64,000 bases of DNA from Falsiroseomonas stagni DSM 19981 (GCF_900114315.1 NZ_FOSQ01000001.1:1135468-1199467); one strand, 5' to 3'; shown: positions 23,627-32,382, numbered from the stretch's first letter. Numbers and translations are program-made. Notes: generated from the letters alone by a model not told the origin.

Positions 23627-24336
23627 TGACGCCGATCGACCCCGCGCTGGTCGCGCAGCTTTCCGCCGTGGCGGTGCCGACGCTTTCCGCCATGCTCTAT
23701 GCCCGGGGGCTGCGCACCCGGTTCCTGCACGGCATCGTCCCGGCCAACCCGGCCGCCGCGCGCGTCGTCGCCCCCGCCGTCACCATCCGCGCCATCCCGG
23801 TGCGGGAGGACATGCGCGACGCGGTGCTGAAGGGTGAGGCGCCCAACCTGCATCGCCGCTTCCTGTCGGAGGCCCCGGCGGGCGCGGTGGTCGTCTTCGC
23901 GACCGGCGGCGCGGCGCATACCTCCGTGCTCGGCGACATCATCGCCATGGCGCTGCACCGCCAGGGCGTCGCGGGGATGGTGGTGGACACCGGCGTGTCG
24001 GACCTGCCGACGGTCGCCGGCATGGATTTCCCTGTCTTCCATGGCGGCGGCTCCGCCCCCGTGCCCTCGGGCGCGGCCGTCATGGTGGTGGACCGGGACC
24101 TGCCGGTCTCCATCGGTCCCGTCGCCATCTTCCCCGACGACATCATGGTGGGCGATGCCTCCGGCGTGGTCTGCATCCCCCGCGCCCTGGCGCCGGAGAT
24201 CGCGGCGGAAGCGGTGGAGAAGGAGAAGCTCGAGGCCTGGATCCTGGAGGAGATCGCGGCCGGCGCACCCCTCGAAGGCACCTACCCGCCGGACGCCGCC
24301 ACCAAGGCCCGGTACCGCGCGGCGATGGGCGGGTAG
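23626..24336 (+). CDS. RraA-family protein (HMG/CHA aldolase-like)
   Basis: A 236-residue protein of the RraA fold, which includes the RNase E regulator RraA and the pyruvate aldolases LigK/GalC that cleave 4-carboxy-4-hydroxy-2-oxoadipate, the product of GalB. Family features are VPTLSAML near 17-24, GGAAHTSVLGDIIAMALHRQ and GVAGMVVDTGVSDLP. Aldolase members usually have an Arg-Asp pair in that last segment (VRD); here it reads VSD, so the catalytic arginine is Ser. The fold and the GalB/LigI neighbourhood suggest an aldolase, but the missing arginine argues for caution. It is coupled to the upstream GST gene. Confidence 0.85.
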   Translation: MTPIDPALVAQLSAVAVPTLSAMLYARGLRTRFLHGIVPANPAAARVVAPAVTIRAIPVREDMRDAVLKGEAPNLHRRFLSEAPAGAVVVFATGGAAHTSVLGDIIAMALHRQGVAGMVVDTGVSDLPTVAGMDFPVFHGGGSAPVPSGAAVMVVDRDLPVSIGPVAIFPDDIMVGDASGVVCIPRALAPEIAAEAVEKEKLEAWILEEIAAGAPLEGTYPPDAATKARYRAAMGG

Positions 24337-24337
24337 A

Positions 24338-26704
24338 TCAGGCCGCGACCACCGCCGGCGCCGCGACGATGGCCGCCAGCCGCCGCCGCGTCGCCTCGTC
24401 CAGCCCCTCGAGCCGGCCGCGCAGCCGGCCCTGCCCGGCGGACACGACCACCAGCGTCACGCCGGCCATGCCCAGTTCCGGGACGCTGACGCGGCAATGC
24501 TCGCCCTGCTGGGCGCGGGTCGCCGTCTCCAGCGCCATGCCGCCCTCGGACACGTCGACCACCCGCGCCGGCGCCGCCACCCCATCGGGTCCCGTCACCG
24601 CCGCCGCCGCCGCAAAGGGCCGGCGCGGGGCCATGCGGCGATCCACCTCCGGCGTGGAACTGCGGACCACGCCGACCAGCGTCTGCTTCAGCGCCGCCAC
24701 GGCATCCCCGGCCAGCCCGGTTTCCGTCCGCACCCCCGCCAGCAAGGTGGTGGTGGTCGCCGCCTCCCGCGACACTTCCGCGATCCGTTCCGCCACGGTC
24801 CGCGCGGCCTGGGTGGTCTGGCCGACGATGCCCGCGATCTCCCGCGTCGTGACGGCCTGCTCCTCCACCGCCGCGGCGATGGCGGAGGCCGCGACATCGA
24901 CCTCCCCGACCGCGCCGGCGATGGCGCGCACCGCGCCCGTGGCGGCTTCCGTCGCCGTCTTCACTTCCGCGATCTGGCGGTTGATGTCGTCGGTGGCGCG
25001 CGCGGTCTGCGCGGCCAGCTGCTTCACCTCCCCGGCCACCACGGCGAAGCCCTTGCCGGCTTCCCCCGCCCGCGCGGCCTCGATCGTCGCGTTCAGCGCC
25101 AGCAGGTTGGTCCGCGCCGCCACATCGGCGATCAGCGCCGCCGCGCCGCCGATCCGGGCCACCGTCTCCGACAGCGCCTGGATCGCCTGCGCGCCCCGCT
25201 CCCCCAGCTCCGTCGCGCCCCGCGCCGCGCCCGCGGTCCGCGACACCTGGGCGGAAATCTCCCCGATCGAGGCCGTCAGCTGTTCCGTCGCCGCCGCCAC
25301 GGATCGGGACGCGGTCAGGGATTGTTCCGCCGTGGCGGCGACCGAGGCACCGTCGCGCGCGATGGCCTCCGCCGATCCGCCGACCGAATCGGCCCCGATC
25401 CGCAGCCGTTCCATCCGCGCCGTCACCTGGTCGATCGCCGCGTGCACTTCCTGGTCCACGCGGTCCGCCATGGCGCGCAGCGCCGCCGCGCGGTCGGCCT
25501 CCGCGGCCAGGCGCTGGCGCGTCGCCTCCGCATCGGCGTCGCGCGCCCGCAGCGTCACCATGCGTAGCGCTTCCGCCGCCGCCAGCACGTCATCGACCTC
25601 ATCCCCGCCCGGCGTCACGCGGCGCCGGGCGATGGGCTGTTCCACCTGCCCCTCCGCCACCCGCGCCAGGGCGGTGACGGCGCGGCGCAGCGGGCCGGTG
25701 ACCGCGCGCCCCAGCCAGGCCAGCACGCCCAGCACCAGCGCGATGCCGCCGAGGGCCAGCGCGACATCCATCAGCAGGATGAAGCGCTGCTCCTCCCGCC
25801 GCTGCTCCACCAGGGCTTCCAGCGCGCGGCCCGCTTCCCGCTGCGCGGCCACCACCGCCTCGATCGCGCGGGTGGAGCCGGCGAACCAGGCCGGCGCCGC
25901 GACGGGGTAGGGCGCGCCCTGGTCGGCCGCCGCCAGCACCGAACGGCGCAGCGGCAGCAGCGTCTCCTCCCACGTCCCTATCGCCTGGCGCAGCTGCTGC
26001 GCGACCGGCGCGGGCAGGCCCTGCGCCAGGGTGGCGGTGCGCGCCAGCGATTCCTCCGCCCGCCCGGCGAAGCTGCCCAGGGCGCGCTGTTCCGCCGCAT
26101 TCGGCGCGCGGCCCTGGGCGATCAGCCCGTTCATCATGCCGCGTTCGCGCCCCGCCTGTTCCGCGGCCTCCGCCAGCATGGCCCGCAGGGTGGCGAGTTG
26201 CGCGCCGAGGTCGCTGCTGGTCAGCGACCGCGCCTCCAGCAGCCCGCGAAGCGCCGCCAGCGCATCGATCTGCGCCGTCGTCGCGGCGAACCAGGCGGGG
26301 GGCGGCGGCAGGGTCGCGGTGCCGCGCGGCGCGTCGATCGCCGCGCGCATCGCCGCCACGCGGGCCCGTGCCTCCGTGAGCTTCCCGCGCGCTTCCTCCA
26401 GCCCGGGCAGCGCCTCCAGCGCCTGGCCCAGCGCCTGTTCCGCCTGGCTGCGCGCCGTGCGTGCGGCCTCCATCGCCGCCGGGGTCGCGGCGGCGGGGTT
26501 GGCCAGGATGCCGTTGGTGGTGCCGCGTTCGACGGCCAGCGCCACGCCGGCCTCCACCATCAGCGCCACCCGCGCATTCACCGCCCGCTGCTGTTCCGCG
26601 ACCTCCGCCTGTCGGGAAGCGGAAAGCCCGGCCTGGGCGAGCAGCAGCACGACTCCGGCGCCGAGCAGCAGGACCGGCAGCAGGATCTTGAGGCGGAGGG
26701 ACAA
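24338..26704 (-). CDS. methyl-accepting chemotaxis protein with C-terminal PilZ domain
   Basis: A 788-residue transmembrane chemoreceptor. Order: signal-anchor helix 7-24; a periplasmic helical domain to about 300 with two ERGxxNGxL-like motifs ([20 protein letters not shown]) as in NIT sensor domains; second helix near 308-331; HAMP near 332-385; signalling domain with [20 protein letters not shown] and [16 protein letters not shown]; PilZ domain from about 689 with RRMAPR and DVSEGG, the RxxxR and DxSxxG c-di-GMP motifs. The start appears to be TTG 26704 preceded by AGGA; no ATG is available before the first helix. It abuts the convergent RraA-family gene. It likely couples an external signal and c-di-GMP to motility. 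Confidence 0.93.
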   Translation of the reverse strand: MSLRLKILLPVLLLGAGVVLLLAQAGLSASRQAEVAEQQRAVNARVALMVEAGVALAVERGTTNGILANPAAATPAAMEAARTARSQAEQALGQALEALPGLEEARGKLTEARARVAAMRAAIDAPRGTATLPPPPAWFAATTAQIDALAALRGLLEARSLTSSDLGAQLATLRAMLAEAAEQAGRERGMMNGLIAQGRAPNAAEQRALGSFAGRAEESLARTATLAQGLPAPVAQQLRQAIGTWEETLLPLRRSVLAAADQGAPYPVAAPAWFAGSTRAIEAVVAAQREAGRALEALVEQRREEQRFILLMDVALALGGIALVLGVLAWLGRAVTGPLRRAVTALARVAEGQVEQPIARRRVTPGGDEVDDVLAAAEALRMVTLRARDADAEATRQRLAAEADRAAALRAMADRVDQEVHAAIDQVTARMERLRIGADSVGGSAEAIARDGASVAATAEQSLTASRSVAAATEQLTASIGEISAQVSRTAGAARGATELGERGAQAIQALSETVARIGGAAALIADVAARTNLLALNATIEAARAGEAGKGFAVVAGEVKQLAAQTARATDDINRQIAEVKTATEAATGAVRAIAGAVGEVDVAASAIAAAVEEQAVTTREIAGIVGQTTQAARTVAERIAEVSREAATTTTLLAGVRTETGLAGDAVAALKQTLVGVVRSSTPEVDRRMAPRRPFAAAAAVTGPDGVAAPARVVDVSEGGMALETATRAQQGEHCRVSVPELGMAGVTLVVVSAGQGRLRGRLEGLDEATRRRLAAIVAAPAVVAA

Positions 26705-26836
26705 GGCGGTGGTTCCTGGATCATCGCGGCCCTCTGGCGGGGGCGCAGCGGCCCAGGATGCGGCGACGATGCTAACGACATGTCACCGTTCCGGTCCGTT
26801 CTGGTCCGATCCGGTCCCGGGCCGTGGATCGCGGCA

Positions 26837-27682
26837 CTACCCCATGCAGCGCATGAACAGGGTGGAGGGATGCGCGATCTCCCCCACCTCCGCCGCGCTG
26901 CGCGCCGGCAGTTCGGCCAGCGTCGGGTTCACGCCATTGGCGCGCAGGAAGGCCAGCGCCTCCGTCCCCTTCACCGCGAAATTCACGTTCTGCGGGATGT
27001 CCCCCGTGCGCTGCGCGATCCGCTGCGCATTGAGCTTGGAGACGATGACCCCCACCACCTGCCCGGACATGTCGAGCAGCGGCCCCCCCGAATTGCCCGG
27101 CTGCACCGGTGCGCTGATCTGGTACTGGCGCTGGTTGTCGGCGAGCCCGGCCAGCGCCGAGATCTCCCCGGTCGTCAGCGTGGGGCCGGAGGACAGAAGC
27201 CCTGCCAGCGGGAAGCCATAGGTCACGACGCCCTCGCCCCGGCGGACATTCACGTCCCGCCGGAAGGGCAGGGGCGGGCCGGCCTCCGCCGGCACCTCGA
27301 CCAGGGCGAGGTCGCGGTCCCGGTCGCTGGCGATGACGCGGGCGGGCAGGTCCGCGCCGCCGGAAACCCGCACCCGCACGCCGCGGCAATCGTCGATGAC
27401 ATGGTGGTTCGTCAGTGCCCGCCCCGGCGCCACGACGAAGCCGGTGCCCGACGACACCATCCGCCCCGTGGCCGCCCCGGGCTGCGGCCCGCCCGGCTTG
27501 CCCGGCACGCCGGCCTGCGGGCCGGGCGGAAGGGCAGGGGGCTTGGTGGCCGGCAGCGGCGGGAAGCCCGCCTGCGGCGCGCCGCCAGGCGCGCCCGGAA
27601 CCGGCTTGCCCTGTCCCATCGCATCCCCCCCGGCGATGAGGCCAAGGAGAAGGGCGGGCAGCAGGGCGGGGCGGAGGTGCAT
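26837..27682 (-). CDS. exported trypsin-like serine protease (S1C/DegP-like, no PDZ)
   Basis: A 281-residue secreted serine protease. After a signal peptide (MHLRPALLPALLLGLIAGG) comes a proline/glycine-rich linker to about residue 75, then the protease domain with the triad: His in ALTNHHVIDD, Asp in SDRDRDLALVEV and Ser in QPGNSGGPLLD. No PDZ domain follows; the tail ends ...FMRCMG with a lone cysteine. The Met at 27682 is preferred since it starts the signal peptide; an in-frame codon at 27718 would add a charged leader. It is a single gene between the chemoreceptor and the DUF3237 gene. Its target is unknown. Confidence 0.9.
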   Translation of the reverse strand: MHLRPALLPALLLGLIAGGDAMGQGKPVPGAPGGAPQAGFPPLPATKPPALPPGPQAGVPGKPGGPQPGAATGRMVSSGTGFVVAPGRALTNHHVIDDCRGVRVRVSGGADLPARVIASDRDRDLALVEVPAEAGPPLPFRRDVNVRRGEGVVTYGFPLAGLLSSGPTLTTGEISALAGLADNQRQYQISAPVQPGNSGGPLLDMSGQVVGVIVSKLNAQRIAQRTGDIPQNVNFAVKGTEALAFLRANGVNPTLAELPARSAAEVGEIAHPSTLFMRCMG

Positions 27683-27742
27683 GTCCCGAGGATGACGGCG
27701 CGCGGACCCCGGGGTCAACCATGTCGAAACGGTGCGAAACGG

Positions 27743-28276
27743 TCAGGCCAGGCTGTACACCCGGACCAGCACCGCCAGGCGAGGCCGCAGGCCGTGCAGC
27801 GTGCCGACGAAGGCAAGCCGGTTGAGCCAGGCATGCGGCCCGTCGGGCGCCGTCACCTCGATGGTGGAGAAGCGGTACTCCTCCGCCCCCGGCACCGGCG
27901 CCACGACCACCTTGTTCAGCACGGTGATGATGGCGCCGTCCTCCGCCTGCATCTCGTACAGCGCCTCCAGCCGCCGCACGCCGTCGCGGCGCACCAGCTG
28001 CCGGTCCGCGCCGCCGGGCAGCACGCGGCCCCTGATGCGCGGGCCGGCGAAGACGCCGCCGGTGATCGGCACCATGCGCCGCTCACCAAGCGGCCCTTCG
28101 CCCATCGCCAGCGTCGGCGCCAGTTCCACCAGCGCCTCCCAGACGAATTCGCTGCGCGGCAGCACCAGCGGCACGCTGGGCTCCAGCGGCGGCGTGCCTT
28201 GCGCCAGCGCGTTTCCCGATGCCACCATGCCGATTGCGCCCCCGAGCGCCCCGCGGCGCGTGATGATCCGGTCCAT
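27743..28276 (-). CDS. DUF3237 family protein, exported
   Basis: A 177-residue protein of the DUF3237 family (a beta-barrel domain of unknown function). The N-terminus MDRIITRRGALGGAIGMVAS has a twin-arginine motif and cleavage near NALAQG, so Tat export is likely. The domain core shows GPLGERRMVPITGGVFAGP, IRGRVLPGGADRQLVR and the tail FVGTLHGLRPRLAVLVRVY. It is divergent from the tannase-family gene across 140 bp holding an AT-rich palindrome, so the two are probably controlled together. DUF3237 genes often accompany aromatic degradation genes; the function is not known. Confidence 0.88.
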   Translation of the reverse strand: MDRIITRRGALGGAIGMVASGNALAQGTPPLEPSVPLVLPRSEFVWEALVELAPTLAMGEGPLGERRMVPITGGVFAGPRIRGRVLPGGADRQLVRRDGVRRLEALYEMQAEDGAIITVLNKVVVAPVPGAEEYRFSTIEVTAPDGPHAWLNRLAFVGTLHGLRPRLAVLVRVYSLA

Positions 28277-28343
28277 CGTCAGCCTCCCTTGGTCCCGGCA
28301 TCCCCTGGTCCCGTCATCGCAGGAAATCCTGGTGCCGGGCTCC

Positions 28344-28370
28344 TTGATTGTTATACAACATAACTATCAA
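28344..28370. promoter_or_regulatory. AT-rich palindromic operator candidate between DUF3237 and tannase genes
   Basis: Eleven-base arms TTGATTGTTAT and ATAACTATCAA are complementary at ten positions around a five-base centre. Nested inside is TTGT-TAT-ACAA, a GntR/FCD-type half-site pattern. The block is strikingly AT-rich in a very GC-rich genome and lies 46 bp before the tannase ATG and 67 bp before the DUF3237 ATG. It is a good candidate for a shared repressor site; the regulator is not in the window. Confidence 0.6.
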
Positions 28371-28416
28371 GCGACCGGCGCGCCAAGCGCCGCGTGAAGG
28401 GAAGGGGTCCGCCACC

Positions 28417-30057
28417 ATGATGTCCCGCCATGTCCGGCTGCTGGGATCGGCGCTTGCGCTGACCGGCAGCTTCGGCACCGCCGCCCTGGCCCAGGGGCGC
28501 GCCTGCGCCGACCTCTCCGCCCTCGCCCGCCCCGACCTGCGCATCACGCGCGCGGAGCCCGTGGCCGCCGGCACGCTGCCCGCCGAGAATCGCGGCCGCG
28601 CCGCGCTGGCCGGGCCGGATCGCGCGCCCATGCCGGCGCATTGCGTGGTCGATGGCATGATCGCGCCCCGCACCGGCGTCGGCGGCGTCAGCTTCGGCAC
28701 CGGCTTCCAGCTCCGCATGCCGGAAGACTGGAACGGCAAGCTGCTGTTCCAGGGCGGCGGCGGGATGGATGGGGTGGTGGTGGAGGCGACCGGCGTCGTC
28801 CCCATCGCCGGCGCCACCGCCGCCCCCGCGCTGATGCGCGGCTATGCCGTGGTCTCCACCGATGCCGGCCACCAGGGGCGGGACACGCGCGACGCGACCT
28901 TCGGCCTCGACCAGCAGGCGCGCTACGACTACGCGCAAGGCGCCGTGCCGGTCGTGGCGCGGGAGGCGACGTCCCTGATCGCCCAGCGCTACGGCCGCGC
29001 GCCCGAACGCCGCTACTTCATGGGCTGCTCCAATGGCGGCCGCCAGGGCATGCTGGCGGCGCAGCGGGACGCGCTGCTGTTCGACGGCATCGTCGCCGGC
29101 AATCCCGGTTTCCGCCTGAGCCGCGCCGCGGTGGCGCAGGCCTGGGACGTGCAGGCGCTGCTGCGCGCGTCACCCCGCGATGCCGATGGCCAGCCCGTGC
29201 TGGCTGCCTCGCTCACCCCCGCCGACATGACCCTGGTCGCCAATGCCGTGCTGGAAGCCTGCGACGGCGCGGACGGGCTGCGCGACGGCCTCATCCAGGC
29301 CCCCGCCGCCTGCCGCTTCGACCCCGCGAGCCTGCGCTGCCCGACCGCCGAGAAGACCGCCACCTGCCTCGCCCCCGCGCAGGTGGAGGCGCTGCAGACC
29401 GTCTTCGCTGGCGCCCGCAACAGCCGGGGCGAGGCCATCTACGCCGGCTGGCCCTGGGATTCGGGCATCGCCTCCCCGGGCTGGCGCGCCTGGAAGCTCG
29501 GCACCGCGCAGACCGGCCGGCCGAACGCGCTGAACGCGACGCTCGCCGCCTCCTCGCTCGGCTATTTCTTCCTGACGCCGCCGCGTCCGGATCTGGACCT
29601 GCTGGAATTCGACTTCGACCGCGACACGCCGCAGACCGCCCAGACAGCGGCGATCAACGACGCCACCGGCACGATGATGTCGAGCTTCGCGCAGCGCGGG
29701 TCGCGCCTGCTGGTCTTCCACGGCAACAGCGACCCGGTCTTCAGCGCCAGCGACATCACCGCCTATTGGCAGGACCTCGCACGCGACAATGGCGGGGCGG
29801 AAGCACTCGGCCGCTTCGCGCGCCTCTTCATGGTGCCCGGCATGGCGCATTGCGGCGGTGGCCCGGCGATGGAGGATTTCGACCCGCTCGCGGCGCTCGA
29901 GGCCTGGGTCGAGCGCAACGAACCGCCCGCCCGCATCGTCGCGCGCGGCGCGAGCTTCCCCGGCCGCACCCGGCCGCACTGCCCCTTCCCGCAGCAGGCG
30001 CACTACACCGGGGGGGACCCGGAGCGGGCGGAGAGCTTCGAGTGCCGGGCGCCGTGA
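28417..30057 (+). CDS. tannase/feruloyl esterase family protein, secreted
   Basis: A 546-residue alpha/beta-hydrolase of the tannase/feruloyl esterase family, which releases phenolic acids such as gallate or ferulate from esters outside the cytoplasm. Signal peptide to about residue 27 (LLGSALALTGSF, cleavage near ALAQG). Catalytic triad: Ser in YFMGCSNGGRQG near 205-216, Asp in VFHGNSDPVF and His in PGMAHCGGG near the C-terminus; cysteines CSNGG and HCGGG form the typical disulfide next to the triad. ATG 28417 follows a GGGAAGGGG ribosome region. Release of gallate or protocatechuate-type acids would feed the GalB/LigI route. Confidence 0.92.
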   Translation: MMSRHVRLLGSALALTGSFGTAALAQGRACADLSALARPDLRITRAEPVAAGTLPAENRGRAALAGPDRAPMPAHCVVDGMIAPRTGVGGVSFGTGFQLRMPEDWNGKLLFQGGGGMDGVVVEATGVVPIAGATAAPALMRGYAVVSTDAGHQGRDTRDATFGLDQQARYDYAQGAVPVVAREATSLIAQRYGRAPERRYFMGCSNGGRQGMLAAQRDALLFDGIVAGNPGFRLSRAAVAQAWDVQALLRASPRDADGQPVLAASLTPADMTLVANAVLEACDGADGLRDGLIQAPAACRFDPASLRCPTAEKTATCLAPAQVEALQTVFAGARNSRGEAIYAGWPWDSGIASPGWRAWKLGTAQTGRPNALNATLAASSLGYFFLTPPRPDLDLLEFDFDRDTPQTAQTAAINDATGTMMSSFAQRGSRLLVFHGNSDPVFSASDITAYWQDLARDNGGAEALGRFARLFMVPGMAHCGGGPAMEDFDPLAALEAWVERNEPPARIVARGASFPGRTRPHCPFPQQAHYTGGDPERAESFECRAP

Positions 30058-30060
30058 ACC

Positions 30061-30083
30061 CGGGGGGAGCGCCGCTCCCCCCG
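30061..30083 (+). terminator. strong hairpin after the tannase-family gene
   Basis: Ten-base perfect stem CGGGGGGAGC / GCTCCCCCCG with a three-base loop begins four bases after the stop codon. It lacks a T-tract. Its position suggests a transcript end or 3' protection. Confidence 0.55.
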
Positions 30084-30095
30084 ATACCCCCCACG

Positions 30096-30199
30096 CCAGG
30101 GTCCAAGGGGACCCTGGACCGCCGGGTTTTCCCTGATGACGGTCCAGGGGCGTCTCGCCCCTGGCTGATGGGGTGCGGGGAAGGCAGCGCCTTCCCCGC
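30096..30199. repeat. mosaic hairpin repeat (block B)
   Basis: Three consecutive hairpins: CCAGGGTCC/GGACCCTGG (30096-30117), CCAGGGGCG/CGCCCCTGG (30144-30164) and GCGGGGAAGGC/GCCTTCCCCGC (30175-30199). The last two, with the ACGGT before them and GATGGGG between, recur almost unchanged and in the same order in block C at 48526-48585. The block fills the gap between the tannase-family gene and convergent radC. Confidence 0.75.
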
Positions 30200-30213
30200 G
30201 AGGCCGCCCGCGC

Positions 30214-30972
30214 CTATAGCAGGCCCTCGCGCCTGAAGGACAAATGCCGGCCATTGCCCATGATCAGGTGGTCATGGACAACGATGCCCAGCACCTTCGC
30301 CGCCGCCTTCACCTCCTGCGTCATCTCCAGGTCGGCGCGCGACGGCGTCGGATCGCCGGAGGGGTGGTTGTGCACCAGGATCAGCGCCGTCGCCTGCAAT
30401 TCCAGGCAGCGCTTCACCACCTCCCGCGGATAGACCGGCGTGTGGTTCACCGTGCCACGCGCCTGCGCCTCATCCGCGATCAGCCGGTTCTTGCTGTCCA
30501 GGAACAGCACGCGGAACTGCTCGATGGATTCGCGGGCCAGGGCGGCATTCAGGTAGCCGATCAGCCTGTCCCAGTTGTTCAGCACGGGCTGGTCGCGCAC
30601 CTCGGCCCGCATCAGCCGCAGCGCCGCGCCATGCACGGTCTTGAGCGCCGCCGCGCCGGCCTCCCCCATCCCCTCCACCGCCTGCAACTCCCGCGGCTCC
30701 GCGGCGATGGCATTGGCGAAACTGCCGAAGCGCGCCAGCAGCGCGCGGGCGATGGGCTTGGTGTCCCGCCGCGGCAGCGCCTGGAACAGCAGCATCTCCA
30801 GCATCTCATGATCCAGCAGCGCATCCGGCCCCGCCGTCAGCAGCCGGGTCCGCATCCGCGCGCGATGGCCGAGATGGCCAGGCGGTTCTGCCTCCTCCGG
30901 CCGGGATACGGCCTCCGGGAACAGCCCCTCCAGGCCGGCGGTCGCTTCCGAGAATTGCGGCTTCCGGGCCAT
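30214..30972 (-). CDS. radC: RadC-family JAB-domain protein
   Basis: A 252-residue protein of the RadC family. The N-terminal half holds a helix-hairpin-helix-like region (ELQAVEGMGEAGAAALKTV near 96-114). The C-terminal JAB1/MPN-like metalloprotease domain has the metal site ALILVHNHPSGDPTPSRAD with its HxH and Asp ligands. The historical DNA-repair role of RadC is doubtful; the biochemical function is unsettled. It is monocistronic, starts at ATG 30972 and ends 15 bp from repeat block B. Confidence 0.93.
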   Translation of the reverse strand: MARKPQFSEATAGLEGLFPEAVSRPEEAEPPGHLGHRARMRTRLLTAGPDALLDHEMLEMLLFQALPRRDTKPIARALLARFGSFANAIAAEPRELQAVEGMGEAGAAALKTVHGAALRLMRAEVRDQPVLNNWDRLIGYLNAALARESIEQFRVLFLDSKNRLIADEAQARGTVNHTPVYPREVVKRCLELQATALILVHNHPSGDPTPSRADLEMTQEVKAAAKVLGIVVHDHLIMGNGRHLSFRREGLL

Positions 30973-31036
30973 CCCGTCCCCATGGTGATCGACCCCGAGG
31001 GTGCAACGAACACCGGGTGATCTTCAACCCTGGCGT

Positions 31037-31435
31037 TCACCAGCCGAAGACGACGGCCCCCATGATCCGCCCCGGCAGCAGGGTGGCACCGCCCGCGATG
31101 ATCAGCCCGCCGAAGAAGATCGAGACCATCAGCCGCCCATGGGCCGCCACATTCCCCCGCCGCACCCGCAGCACCGCCAGCGGCAGCATGACCAGCACCG
31201 CGATCGAGATCAGGTGGATGTAGGAATAGTGGTGCCCCCGCGCGGCGCTGGTGATCCAGAAGGAGGACAGAGCGACGGTCACCATCAGCACCACCCAGAC
31301 CCGGCCCAGATGCCGATGCGGCAGCGTGCCCCGGGGCGCGACCAGCTGAACGATGCCGAGCCCGAGCGCCGCCATCGCGGAGAAGGCATGGACCTGGACC
31401 ATGGCGGGGGCGGCGAGGAGCGGGGCAAGGGTCAC
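31037..31435 (-). CDS. DUF2306 family membrane protein
   Basis: A 132-residue protein with four hydrophobic helices of the DUF2306 family (function unknown). Conserved polar residues are visible in VQVHAFSAMAALGLGIVQL, LPHRHLGRVWV, SYIHLISIAVL and AAHGRLMVSIFFGG. The histidines within or next to helices suggest haem or metal binding, but this is not established. Translation appears to start at GTG 31435; an ATG at residue 12 (31402) is possible and would leave more room for the palindromic operator that begins only 13 bp upstream of the GTG. Confidence 0.85.
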   Translation of the reverse strand: MTLAPLLAAPAMVQVHAFSAMAALGLGIVQLVAPRGTLPHRHLGRVWVVLMVTVALSSFWITSAARGHHYSYIHLISIAVLVMLPLAVLRVRRGNVAAHGRLMVSIFFGGLIIAGGATLLPGRIMGAVVFGW

Positions 31436-31448
31436 GACGGCGATGCCT

Positions 31449-31477
31449 TTATGTGTATGTGATTCACATTTACATAA
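31449..31477. promoter_or_regulatory. 29-bp near-perfect AT-rich palindrome, operator candidate for the DUF2306 gene
   Basis: Arms TTATGTGTATGTGA and TCACATTTACATAA match at 12 of 14 positions around one central base, with the core ATGTGATTCACAT. It is by far the most AT-rich spot nearby and lies directly upstream of the DUF2306 start. The form resembles TetR- or ArsR-type operators; a CRP site is unlikely since the TGTGA/TCACA halves are only one base apart. It probably overlaps the promoter. Confidence 0.65.
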
Positions 31478-31503
31478 GGCGATGTGCCGAGGCGGTCAAC
31501 ATG

Positions 31504-31529
31504 AAAAACCCCCGCCCCGGGGTGGGGCG
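31504..31529 (-). terminator. intrinsic terminator of map
   Basis: Read on the minus strand, a GC hairpin of the form GCCCCACC-CCGG-GGCGGGG is followed by five T residues. It lies about 50 bp after the map stop codon and is the only terminator-like hairpin in the window with a clear T-tract. A second small stem CGCCCC/GGGGCG (31552-31567) precedes it. Confidence 0.6.
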
Positions 31530-31575
31530 AGGGTCGATCAGGCGCATCGGGCGCCCCGCGAGGGGCGGGGCGGTC

Positions 31576-32382
31576 TCACGCCCCGTAGGGCGGCCGGTGC
31601 ATCCCCATGGGGGAGATGGTGAAGATCTCCACCCCGTCTTCCGTCACGCCCACCATGTGTTCGAACTGGGCGGAGAGGCTGCGGTCCCGCGTCACCGCGG
31701 TCCAGCCATCGTCCAGGATCTTCACCTCCGGCCGCCCGGCATTCACCATCGGCTCCACGGTGAAGAACATGCCGGGCTTCAGGGTCGGCCCTTCGCCGGG
31801 CCGGCCGAAATGCAGCACGTTCGGCGGTTCGTGGAAGCGCCGGCCGATGCCGTGGCCGCAGAAGTCCCGCACCACGCTGAACCGGTGCTTTTCCACGAAG
31901 GTCTGGATCGCGTGCCCCACATCGCCGAGCGTGGCGCCGGGCCGGATCGCCGCGATGCCGCGCATCATGCTCTCATAGGTCACGTCCATCAGCAGCTTGG
32001 CCTTGGTCGAGGCCTGGCCCGCCACATACATGCGGCTGCTGTCGCCGTGCCAGCCATCCAGGATGACGGTGACATCGATGTTGATGATGTCCCCGTCCAG
32101 CAGCACGCGCTCCCCGGGGATGCCGTGGCAGACGACGTGGTTGATGCTGGTGCAGGATGATTTGGTGTAGCCGCGATAGCCCAGCGTCGCGGGGATCGCG
32201 TGGTTCGCCAGCGTGAAGTCGTGGATGATCCGGTCCAGCGCCTCCGTCGTGATCCCCGGCTTCACATGCGGGGTGATCATGTCGAGGGTCTCGGCCGCCA
32301 GGCGGCCGGCGCGGCGCATCCCCTCGAAGTCGGAGGGGGAGTGGATCGTGATGCGGCGGCTTTCGCCGCCCTGCTGCTCCAT
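31576..32382 (-). CDS. map: type I methionine aminopeptidase
   Basis: A 268-residue metallo-aminopeptidase that removes the initiator methionine from new proteins. The five metal ligands can be seen in order: two Asp in INIDVTVILDGWHGDSS, His in GHGIGRRFHEPP, Glu in FFTVEPMVN and Glu in AQFEHMVGVTEDG. The substrate histidine is in INHVVCHGIP. The ATG at 32382 gives a 15-residue leader before the conserved start. It stands alone on the minus strand with its own intrinsic terminator downstream. Confidence 0.96.
   Translation of the reverse strand: MEQQGGESRRITIHSPSDFEGMRRAGRLAAETLDMITPHVKPGITTEALDRIIHDFTLANHAIPATLGYRGYTKSSCTSINHVVCHGIPGERVLLDGDIINIDVTVILDGWHGDSSRMYVAGQASTKAKLLMDVTYESMMRGIAAIRPGATLGDVGHAIQTFVEKHRFSVVRDFCGHGIGRRFHEPPNVLHFGRPGEGPTLKPGMFFTVEPMVNAGRPEVKILDDGWTAVTRDRSLSAQFEHMVGVTEDGVEIFTISPMGMHRPPYGA

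Noticed and set aside
24369..25910. Plus-strand frame opposite the chemoreceptor gene
   Set aside because: Ser/Ala/Arg-rich shadow of the helical receptor sequence without motifs or a ribosome site.
31449..31477. CRP/FNR site
   Set aside because: The TGTGA and TCACA half-sites are one base apart, not six, so CRP spacing does not fit.
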